Source of the DNA: M3007 sp964646615
Lineage (GTDB): Bacteria; Bacteroidota; Bacteroidia; Chitinophagales; Saprospiraceae
NCBI GenBank assembly: GCA_964646615.1
Contig: CAZYEV010000069.1
Location: 1 to 64,000 of the forward strand
Direction: 5' to 3'
Length of the DNA stretch: 64,000 bases
Both the position numbers and the translations under genes were made by a program. The notes beneath the pieces are model-generated. The model did not search any database, was not told the origin of the DNA, and was given only the letters and a program-made list of their open reading frames with translations. Positions 16,270-23,528 of the stretch are shown piece by piece (within the stretch, counting starts at the first letter, position 1; the number at the start of each line of letters is the position of its first letter).

Positions 16270-18660
16270 TTATTTTTTCGTGTAGCGCTCGGCCCATTCC
16301 AGCATTTCCGCCACGACGTGCAGGACACTTTCGCGAGCGCGATAGCTGTGGCTTTCGTGCGGCAACATCACCAAGCGTGCCGTGCCGCCGTTGCCTTTAA
16401 TGGCCTGGAAGAGGCGCTCGGATTGCATCGGAAACGTGCCCGAATTGTTGTCGGCCTCGCCGTGAATGAGCAGGATGGGTTCATTGATGCGGTGCGCATA
16501 CGAGAATGGCGACACGCGCATATAAACATCGGGCGCTTCCCAGAACGAGCGGCGTTCGCTCTGAAAGCCAAAGGGCGTCAGTGTGCGGTTGTAAGCCCCC
16601 GAGCGGGCAATGCCGTAGGCGTAATCGTCGGAATGGGCCAGCAGGGTAGCTGTCATGAAGGCGCCGTAGGAGTGGCCGCCTACACCCACGCGGCGGCGGT
16701 CAATGATGCCCAGCGAGTCTAAGTAGTCAATGGCTGCACGGCCCGAGGCGACGGTTTGCTCTACGAATGTGTTGTTCATCGTTTCTGGGTCGCCCACAAT
16801 GGGCATGGTGGCGTTCATGAGCACGGCGTGTCCTTTCGTCAGCAAGAACAGCGGCGAAGCGTCGCGGAAGTAGGTGAACGTGTTTTCGGAGCCGCGCACC
16901 TGGCCGGCGGTGGCGGCGTCGGAATACTCGATAGGGTAGGCCCAGATGAACAACGGCAGGCGTTGGCCGGGCTGGTAGTCAGGCGGCAGGTAGAGCGTGC
17001 CCGAGAGGGGGGTGCCGTCGTTGCGTTGGTATTTGACTAAGCGCTTTTCGGCGCGGGTGAGGTGAGGCGCTGGGTCGGTGAAGGCCGTAAGGGCCTTGCG
17101 CGTGTTGTTTTTTAAATCCACCAGATAAAAGTTGGGCGGCTCGGTTTTGCTCTGGTAGCGCGTAACAATGCGCTGGGTGTTTTTGTGTTCAAACATGACG
17201 AACTCCTCAAAGGCGCCTTCGGGGCAGGTATAGACGGTCTGGCGTTTGCCCGTTTTGAGGTGGATTTTGTCTAAGCGTGGGTAATCGCCTTTGGGCGAGG
17301 CACCGCGGGTGTTGAAATAGGCCCAGTCGCCCTCCTGACGCAGGACGCGGTGGCCATTGGGCAGGCGCGTGTAGAGCGGTGTGCCGGGGTCGTTGTAATC
17401 GTCGCGGATACTGCGGTCGAAGAGGACGGTTTTTTCGTCGGGTTTGTTCAGGTGAATGCGGTAGGTGGTCGTCCAGCGTCGGTCGCGGTCGTATTCGGTC
17501 AGCAGGGCGATATCGGTTTCGGCTGTCCAGTCTAAGTTGCTCAGTCGGTGGCGCGTTTTGAGGATGGAGACGGGCGGCGCCGTAAAGGGCGCGTCTAAGC
17601 GGAAGAGTTCGTCGCGGTATTCGGCTTTTCGGGTAGGGTCGCCGCCGTCTAAGGCTTCTACCCACAGCAGGCGGGCGGGGTGCAGGCTTTGCCAGCGGAA
17701 GTCGCGCGGGCCGGTAACGACGCCTTGGCGCGGGGTGTCGTCGCTGACGGGGCGGTTGTCCACCTCGCGGATGAGCTGGCCGTTGGCGTCACGAATTTCG
17801 GTGCGGCGCGAGAAATCGTAGTACGGGACTCGGTAGGAGAAGGGCCTTTGCAGCGTGGTTACGAGCAGGTATTTCTCGTCGGGCGACCACTCGGCGTCCA
17901 CATACAGGTCGGGCAGGCACAACTGGTGTACCTGGCTGGTGCTGGTGCGGATGACGGCTATTTGGCTCGTGGCGTAGTACTCAAAAAGCCGCTCATCGTC
18001 AGCGTTTTGCAGCAAATCCTGGTGTGTGCGCACCTGGGCGAGTTTACCTGGTGTAGTTTCCTCAATGACTGGCCCGGCGGGCACGGGCGAGGGCCGGGGC
18101 GCGGGTTCGCGATAGGCAGGCACCACTTTGGCCAGCAGGCGGTCGCTGTCGTGCATCCACTCGAAGGCTGGGCCGAGTACATCGTTGAGCATCATGTTGC
18201 CCGCCCGAAGACAGGCGCCCGTCCAGGCTTCGGCCACCCACAGTTCTACCCCCATCGGGCCGCGGATGCCGAAGGCAATTTTGCGCCCATCGGGCGACCA
18301 GCGCGGCATGCCGGCGAGCGTACCGTGTACGGGCAACTGGATCCGCACGGGCGCCTCCTGCCACAACCAGCGCACCCACAGGCCTGTGTATTCGGTCGTC
18401 AGCTGGCGGCAGTTCAGCGCCGTATCAATGCGTATACCCGCCAGACGCGCATACGGACGCGCCAACAGCGATAGGCCGGGATTCGGATTGTATTCCACCA
18501 TCAAAATGGCCTCGTGGGTCGGGCTGGGCAGCGTCAGCGGCGGCGCCGGAGCCAGCATCACCGACGCCACGTCAGCAGGCGGCTGCTTGTAGGTGCTATT
18601 TTGGGAAAAAAGCGGGCTAAAGCCCAAAAGGCAAAGCAGTAAGGTTGTCTTTGTGCGCAT
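16270..18660 (-). CDS. S9-family prolyl oligopeptidase-type serine peptidase, secreted
   Basis: A 796-residue exported peptidase. The signal peptide is MRTKTTLLLCLLGFSPLFSQ. Residues of about 60-540 form a beta-propeller (for example MPRWSPDGRKIAFGI and DAEWSPDEKYLLV), and the C-terminal alpha/beta-hydrolase domain has the catalytic triad Ser664 in GGHSYGAFM, Asp737 in HGEADNNSGT and His771 in PHESHSYRARE. Overall it resembles the S9D/glutamyl-peptidase-like dipeptidyl-peptidase group common in Bacteroidota. The GSDH-like gene lies 161 nt downstream on the same strand. Substrate specificity cannot be read from the sequence. Confidence 0.88.
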   Translation of the reverse strand: MRTKTTLLLCLLGFSPLFSQNSTYKQPPADVASVMLAPAPPLTLPSPTHEAILMVEYNPNPGLSLLARPYARLAGIRIDTALNCRQLTTEYTGLWVRWLWQEAPVRIQLPVHGTLAGMPRWSPDGRKIAFGIRGPMGVELWVAEAWTGACLRAGNMMLNDVLGPAFEWMHDSDRLLAKVVPAYREPAPRPSPVPAGPVIEETTPGKLAQVRTHQDLLQNADDERLFEYYATSQIAVIRTSTSQVHQLCLPDLYVDAEWSPDEKYLLVTTLQRPFSYRVPYYDFSRRTEIRDANGQLIREVDNRPVSDDTPRQGVVTGPRDFRWQSLHPARLLWVEALDGGDPTRKAEYRDELFRLDAPFTAPPVSILKTRHRLSNLDWTAETDIALLTEYDRDRRWTTTYRIHLNKPDEKTVLFDRSIRDDYNDPGTPLYTRLPNGHRVLRQEGDWAYFNTRGASPKGDYPRLDKIHLKTGKRQTVYTCPEGAFEEFVMFEHKNTQRIVTRYQSKTEPPNFYLVDLKNNTRKALTAFTDPAPHLTRAEKRLVKYQRNDGTPLSGTLYLPPDYQPGQRLPLFIWAYPIEYSDAATAGQVRGSENTFTYFRDASPLFLLTKGHAVLMNATMPIVGDPETMNNTFVEQTVASGRAAIDYLDSLGIIDRRRVGVGGHSYGAFMTATLLAHSDDYAYGIARSGAYNRTLTPFGFQSERRSFWEAPDVYMRVSPFSYAHRINEPILLIHGEADNNSGTFPMQSERLFQAIKGNGGTARLVMLPHESHSYRARESVLHVVAEMLEWAERYTKK

Positions 18661-18772
18661 GTGTGTTTGAGCGTGTTTTTAAAAGGTAACCCCTGCAAAT
18701 ATCTCTTGCTTTGACCGGATAAAATGCCGATGTGTCGCTCGTGTACTTGTGGCGCTCCCGAGTTGCTCTGCA

Positions 18773-18842
18773 GGCGTCGCCTTCTCGTGCCTCGAAGGAC
18801 AACACCTCGGGCGAAGCGGCATCTCCCAAAGAGAGATGTCGC
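18773..18842 (+). repeat. Dispersed intergenic repeat, copy 3, with hairpin
   Basis: GCGTCGCCTTCTCGTGCCTC, then GAAGGACAACACCTC (18773-18808), matches the 2.6- and 20.3-kb copies. It is followed by an inverted pair GCGGCATCTC (18816-18825) and GAGATGTCGC (18833-18842), a 10-bp stem with one G-U pair. It lies between the divergent S9 peptidase and choice-of-anchor-B genes. Confidence 0.7.
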
Positions 18843-18883
18843 TACTGAAAGAAAAAATAGTGCTGTAAAATATCACGCCTGCT

Positions 18884-18891
18884 TAAATTTG
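18884..18891 (+). promoter_or_regulatory. TAnnTTTG -7 box for the choice-of-anchor-B gene
   Basis: TAAATTTG matches the -7 consensus exactly. An in-frame ATG follows 6 nt later (18898), and the ATG I prefer (18940) follows 48 nt later. Confidence 0.45.
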
Positions 18892-18939
18892 CCTACCATG
18901 CACCACCAGGCTCCTCCTTTACTTTTTACCATTTCAACC

Positions 18940-20223
18940 ATGACAACGATACACTACATAAACTGTCTGCTCATATCCCTCTGCCTGTCGGCAACTGCTG
19001 CCCACGGCCAGCTGGAGTTGCTTGGCCATTTGCCCTACGCCCCCGCCACGCTGGCCGGCTGCTGGCATTACGTGGATAGTCTGGGCAATGAATACGCCTT
19101 AGTCGGCACCAATCGCGGCCTGAGCATTGCCGACGTAACCGACCCAACAAAGCCGGTAGAGCGCTTCTTTGTGCCCGGCCCTACCAACACCTGGCGCGAG
19201 GTGAAGACCTGGAATGGCTTCGCCTACGTCGGCTCGGAGGGCAATAATAGCGGTATCACCATCGTAGACCTGCGCCGCCTACCCGACACCATCGAGTGGC
19301 GCGTGTGGTTTGGTCCGGGCAAGGATACGCTCATCCGCCGCAGCCACACCGTAGCCTGCGAAGACGGGCACCTCTACATCTTCGGCGGCACGCAGCAGGG
19401 CACGGTCATCTGTGACCTGAGCGACCCGTGGAATCCCGCCGTCCGTAGCATCACCAACTTCCCGTATGTGCACGACGGCTTCATCCGCAACGATACGCTC
19501 TGGGCCAGCGAAATCTACCAGGGCCGCTTCAGCGTCTTCGACGTGTCGGACAAGACTAAACCCAAACTGCTCGCCATACAGCCCACGCCCGGAGCCTTCA
19601 ACCACAACAGCTGGCTCTCCGACGATAGCCGTTACCTGTTCACTACCGACGAACGCTGGAATGCCCCGCTGGCCAGCTTCGACGTCAGCGACCTGAACCA
19701 CATTCGCCTGCTCGATACCTACTACCCCAGCGTGCGACCCACGCAGGAAGTGCACAACGTGCGCGTACTCAACGACTTCCTCATCAACCCCTCCTACGGT
19801 GGCCAGCTGACCATCGTGGATGCCCATCGGCCCGACAACCTCATCGAAGTCGCTCACGCTCTACTGGGTAACTCACTCGTGTGGGATGCCTCGCCCTACC
19901 TGCCCTCGGGCAACATCATCGCCACAGCGCGCAACGAAGGCCTGTTCATCTTCCGACCCACCTATGCGCGCGCCGCCTACCTCGAAGGGCGCGTAACCGA
20001 CGCCGACACCGGACAACCCTTAGGCCGCGTGAAAGTGGTCGTAGAAGGCACCACCAACACCGACGTAACCTGCCCCGATGGCACCTTCAAAACCGGCGCC
20101 GGACAACCCGGACTGTACTCCCTCACCTTCGGAAAAATCGGCTACCAAGGCCAAACCCTCACTAACGTCGAACTCAAACGCGGCGAAACCACCTGGGTAG
20201 AGGTGATGCTGAAGCGGTTTTGA
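18940..20223 (+). CDS. Choice-of-anchor-B / LVIVD-repeat secreted protein
   Basis: A 427-residue exported beta-propeller-like protein. The ATG at 18940 gives a compact signal peptide (MTTIHYINCLLISLCLSATAAHGQ); an in-frame ATG at 18898 would add 14 residues. The body has repeated LVIVD-type motifs: GLSIADVTDPTKPVERF, ITIVDLRRL, VICDLSDPWNPAV, FSVFDVSDKTKPKLL, FDVSDLNHIRLL, LTIVDAHRPDNL. This fits the 'choice-of-anchor B' family, whose members carry different C-terminal anchors. Here residues of about 352-427 form a carboxypeptidase-regulatory-like beta-sandwich (LEGRVTDADTGQPLGRVKV) instead of a clear T9SS domain. Function unknown. Confidence 0.78.
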   Translation: MTTIHYINCLLISLCLSATAAHGQLELLGHLPYAPATLAGCWHYVDSLGNEYALVGTNRGLSIADVTDPTKPVERFFVPGPTNTWREVKTWNGFAYVGSEGNNSGITIVDLRRLPDTIEWRVWFGPGKDTLIRRSHTVACEDGHLYIFGGTQQGTVICDLSDPWNPAVRSITNFPYVHDGFIRNDTLWASEIYQGRFSVFDVSDKTKPKLLAIQPTPGAFNHNSWLSDDSRYLFTTDERWNAPLASFDVSDLNHIRLLDTYYPSVRPTQEVHNVRVLNDFLINPSYGGQLTIVDAHRPDNLIEVAHALLGNSLVWDASPYLPSGNIIATARNEGLFIFRPTYARAAYLEGRVTDADTGQPLGRVKVVVEGTTNTDVTCPDGTFKTGAGQPGLYSLTFGKIGYQGQTLTNVELKRGETTWVEVMLKRF

Positions 20224-20301
20224 AGTGCAAAGAGGCTATTGTAAGTCTTCTGGCACCTTTGTTTAAAAGAGCCCTTCGTGCCTTCGTGGCGACTCTTAAC
20301 T

Positions 20302-20390
20302 GTTTTGGAGGTGTCGCCTTCTCGTGCCTCGAAGACGAACCTCTGGAGAGGCGACACGAGGCGACATCTCCGTCAGGAGGTGTTGTCTTT
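20302..20390 (+). repeat. Dispersed intergenic repeat, copy 4 (both orientations)
   Basis: The forward part (20302-20343) carries GGAGGTGTCGCCTTCTCGTG, CCTCGAAGACGAACCTC; the reverse part (20348-20390) carries GGCGACACGAG, GCGACATCTCC, GTCAG, GAGGTGTTGTCT. The two parts can pair (GAGGTGTCGCC with GGCGACATCTC), making an imperfect stem-loop. CTTCGTGCCTTCGTGGCGA (20275-20293) precedes it. This fills most of the 319-bp gap before the next gene. Confidence 0.7.
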
Positions 20391-20527
20391 AATAGAAAAA
20401 AGCAAAGGCAGCAGGTGACCAGCAGAGGCCTCTTCGTCCCCCACAAGACGCCACAGGGCATCTCCGCCGTTCTTCGTAAAAAATAGCACGTATTTTGCCG
20501 TTGTTACGCTCGCTTACTCAAGGAACG

Positions 20528-20535
20528 TAACTTTG
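20528..20535 (+). promoter_or_regulatory. TAnnTTTG -7 box 7 nt before the PorP/SprF-fusion start
   Basis: TAACTTTG is an exact -7 match ending 7 nt before the ATG at 20543. Transcription from it would start at or next to the ATG, giving a leaderless mRNA. Confidence 0.45.
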
Positions 20536-20542
20536 TAGCACT

Positions 20543-22507
20543 ATGCGTTTATTCCGATTACTCCCCTTTTTGTACTGGCTGACGGCCGCATTTGGGCTTC
20601 AGGCCCAGCAGATGCCTTATTTTAACCAATACCAATGGATGCCCGGGCTGTTCAATCCGGCAGCGCAGGGTGCTGGCGGGCAGGGGCAGATAGCGGCGGC
20701 GTATCGGCAGCAGTTTCAGCAGCTGGCGGCGGATGTGCGTCCGAACACCTATTTATTGCATGCCGATGTGTCGAATCTGCTGCCCGAGCGTGTTGGGGTA
20801 GCTTTGCAGGCGAGCACGGACGAGGTGCACCTGTTGCGTCAGACGCAGGCGAGTGGCTTTTTCTCGTATCGGCTGATGGATGCAGAGCGGTGGCGCATTG
20901 CGTTGGGTTTGGGCGTCAGCGTGCGGTCGTATCGGTTCAACCTCAATGCCAGCCGTTTGAGCGACCCCGTGGACTTGAGTCTTTTTCAGGGTATCGTCAA
21001 CCGGATTCGTTTTGACGGCGGCCCAGGGCTGTCGGTGGAGCGTCGAATGTCGGGCGGTTCACGACTGGCCTTCGATGCTGCGGCGATGCAGCTGTTCACC
21101 AGCGAGTTAGAGTTAGCCGACGACGGCAGCAGCGTCTTGGAATACCGTACGGCACCGCACGTGCTGGCTAATGTGCGCTATCGCTATCAGTTGCGCGCGT
21201 TTGCGCTGGAGCCAGCGCTGATGGCGCGGGTGATGCGCGGGAGCATGAAGGGCGCCTTCGACGTAAATGTGAACGCCTATTTTTTGCCGGAAGACCGCCT
21301 GATGGTGGGCGCCGGTTTTCGCTCGGATGGCGGTGGGGCGCGCATGCAGTTGGGGGTGTCGCTGTTTTCGGCCCTGCGCCTGACGGCCTGCGCGGAGCTG
21401 CATCGGGCCTTGGGCACCACTTTTGAGGTGGGGGCCAGCGTGGCATTGATGCGGCCTTCGGCGCGTCCGCGTTTCGAGGAGCCACCCATGCTGGTGGCGC
21501 CGGTTAATCTGGTGCGCGGCGAGCAGGAGGCGGTGCAGGCGTTGGCGCAGGCGTTTGACCTGTCCGCTAATCTTTTGCGTCAGCGCCAGGAAGGGCTGGC
21601 AGCGTTATTGCGCCAGGCGGAGGCCGACCCGTCGCCGCAGCGGCAGGCATCGGCTGCGGATTCCTGTGTGCTGCTGTTGGCTCAGAGCGAGGCCGAATTG
21701 CAGCAAATGCATCAGGCCCTTCAGACGCTGGCGCTCAAGAAGCAGCAGGCTGAGTTGGCAGTGCGCAAAGCCGCCGACGGTGGCGCCGTCGTGTCGGCCG
21801 AAACGCGCGCGGCCCTTCGCGACATTGAGGAACAGGTGGCCGAGGTCAATAGCCGCGCTGAGACCTTTAGCGCTGAGCACCAGCGCCTGTCGGAACGTTG
21901 CGCGGCTGTGCGACCGCAGCGCAATGAGGGTACTTGCATCCGCATCGGCGACGGCGAGTGCGTGCAGGCGCTCTTCGCCCAGGCTTTGCGTCAAACACCC
22001 GGCCTGCCGGCCAATATGTTCCCTGTGCGCACCTTCGCTTTTCCGGGGGCAGCGGCCATTACCTATCATTTTCCGGATGACGACGAAGATTATGTGCTCA
22101 GCGCAGGAAAGATGGCTTTGGCGCAACACATTGCGCAGCAAATCCAGCGCATGCAGCAGCAGGGGGCAATCCTGGACAACATCACGCTGATTACGGAATT
22201 GCAGGAAGACCGCAGCACGCTGACCTACGAGCCGGGCGTAACTTATGACGGCTTCTTGGGAGCCGAACCGTTAGTCTATTCGCTGGCCGACAATGAGACG
22301 GCTGCTGTGCTCACCCAGACGCTGACGCTGCCGCCCGATGCATCCCTGAACTTGGAAACCCTTGCGGCGCTCAAATTGGGCGCCTGGAGGGCCTTCCTGA
22401 CACGCCAGGGCATCCCGGCAGGGCGTATTCAGCTGCAGGTGCGCTACAACCACGCCGACAATACCTACCGCGAAGAGACCAAAATAGTGGTTAAGCTTCG
22501 CTCCTGA
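20543..22507 (+). CDS. PorP/SprF-like beta-barrel fused to a coiled coil and a divergent OmpA-like C-terminus
   Basis: A 654-residue exported protein. The signal peptide ends around AFGLQAQ; residues 22-310 form a PorP/SprF-family outer-membrane barrel (opening QMPYFNQYQWMPGLFNPAAQG, with repeated strands such as VGAGFRS and LTACAELHRALGTTFEVGAS). Residues of about 325-460 are Gln/Glu/Ala-rich heptads, a predicted coiled coil. Residues of about 490-654 look like a degenerate OmpA C-terminal domain: the end (GAWRAFLTRQGIPAGRIQLQV, with REETKIVVKL) follows the OmpA pattern, but the TD-x10-LSxxRA core is missing. The usual SprF family length is about 300-350 residues, so this is a fusion. The 3' end overlaps the convergent acyltransferase gene by 17 bp. 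Confidence 0.7.
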   Translation: MRLFRLLPFLYWLTAAFGLQAQQMPYFNQYQWMPGLFNPAAQGAGGQGQIAAAYRQQFQQLAADVRPNTYLLHADVSNLLPERVGVALQASTDEVHLLRQTQASGFFSYRLMDAERWRIALGLGVSVRSYRFNLNASRLSDPVDLSLFQGIVNRIRFDGGPGLSVERRMSGGSRLAFDAAAMQLFTSELELADDGSSVLEYRTAPHVLANVRYRYQLRAFALEPALMARVMRGSMKGAFDVNVNAYFLPEDRLMVGAGFRSDGGGARMQLGVSLFSALRLTACAELHRALGTTFEVGASVALMRPSARPRFEEPPMLVAPVNLVRGEQEAVQALAQAFDLSANLLRQRQEGLAALLRQAEADPSPQRQASAADSCVLLLAQSEAELQQMHQALQTLALKKQQAELAVRKAADGGAVVSAETRAALRDIEEQVAEVNSRAETFSAEHQRLSERCAAVRPQRNEGTCIRIGDGECVQALFAQALRQTPGLPANMFPVRTFAFPGAAAITYHFPDDDEDYVLSAGKMALAQHIAQQIQRMQQQGAILDNITLITELQEDRSTLTYEPGVTYDGFLGAEPLVYSLADNETAAVLTQTLTLPPDASLNLETLAALKLGAWRAFLTRQGIPAGRIQLQVRYNHADNTYREETKIVVKLRS

Positions 22508-23318
22508 CCGGCGGCGTGCACAATTGCTCGAAGTTCCCTTCTTTGATAAAAGCCTTCAGGTATTTGAACATTCGCCCTACGTGTACGGCATCTGCCACGC
22601 GATGGTCAAATACCGCATTGATGGTCAGGATGCGTCGCGCTACAATCCGGTCTTCCAGCACGACGGGCTTGCTCTGGACGCTGCCCATGGTGATGACGCA
22701 CGAGACGTTGGACAGCGGCAGCAAGGCGGCATAGCCAACATCTAAGCCGATGCTGCCGATGTTGGATACAATGAAGGAGCCAAACGCATCGGGCGACAGG
22801 CCGAGAGCGGGCAGGGGAATACCCAAATCTACGGTAATCCATTTCGCGATGCGCACCAGCCAGGCGCGGAAGGGCCAGGGGATGTTGGTCAGCAACCCCT
22901 TTGAGCCGGAAGCCTTTTCCTGATTGCCCTGGCGCGAGTCGCGCACGCTTTTCATGAGCGTTTCGGCCAGTTCGGGAAGACTCAGGCGGTCGGCGTCGGG
23001 CACCGTAACGGAGCTGATTTGCGTGCCGCCTTCAGTGAGTACGCTCACAGTAACGTTGATGCGGTCGCGGTGTACTAAGCGGCCGCGGCGCACGTAGCAG
23101 TTCATTTCGGGCACCTCGGTGCGCACCCCTCGCGCCAGCAGCAGGATGATGGGGTGCATGATGGTGGCGCGCACTCCTTCGCGGCGCTTTTGCAGGATAA
23201 AGGCTTCCAGTTCCGTAACGTCGAGTTCGACGGTGCCGAAAATGCGCGAGTCGGTGGGTTTGCGATAAATGGCTGCTGCAGCAATTCGCCAGGGGTTGTT
23301 CGGGTCAAAATGCTCCAT
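22491..23318 (-). CDS. Stand-alone E2-type (2-oxoacid dehydrogenase) acyltransferase domain
   Basis: A 275-residue protein corresponding to the catalytic domain of dihydrolipoamide acyltransferases (PF00198, chloramphenicol-acetyltransferase fold) with no lipoyl domain and no peripheral-subunit-binding domain. The ATG at 23318 gives the natural start MEHFDPNNPWRIA; the frame continues upstream without domain content. The active-site region reads INAVFDHRVADAVHVGRM, keeping the catalytic His and Asp of the DHRxxDG motif but with Ala for Gly. FIVSNIGSIGLDVGYAALLP and CVITMGSV are also family-like. No E1 or E3 genes are near. It may use free CoA substrates like CAT enzymes; the substrate is unknown. 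Confidence 0.75.
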   Translation of the reverse strand: MEHFDPNNPWRIAAAAIYRKPTDSRIFGTVELDVTELEAFILQKRREGVRATIMHPIILLLARGVRTEVPEMNCYVRRGRLVHRDRINVTVSVLTEGGTQISSVTVPDADRLSLPELAETLMKSVRDSRQGNQEKASGSKGLLTNIPWPFRAWLVRIAKWITVDLGIPLPALGLSPDAFGSFIVSNIGSIGLDVGYAALLPLSNVSCVITMGSVQSKPVVLEDRIVARRILTINAVFDHRVADAVHVGRMFKYLKAFIKEGNFEQLCTPPVRSEA

Positions 23319-23528
23319 ATTCCTTGTTGTTTGTCCGCGTGTTCTGAAAAAAGCTGGGCGAAGGTGCGGCTTTTCTGGCGTTTTGCAGCGCTCGTTTTGC
23401 AAACGCGCCCTTTATCGCAAGCAAAACAGGTGCTCTTGGCGCGGCAGCAAAAAACTGTACTTTTACGCCCGTTCTCGTTGTAATCCACCTTCGGCCATTT
23501 TTTTCACTAAACCCATGCTCAAAAGGCT

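Noticed and set aside
17680..18474. 264-codon frame antisense to the S9 peptidase propeller
   Set aside because: The sense frame has an intact catalytic triad and signal peptide; the opposite frame is a shadow.
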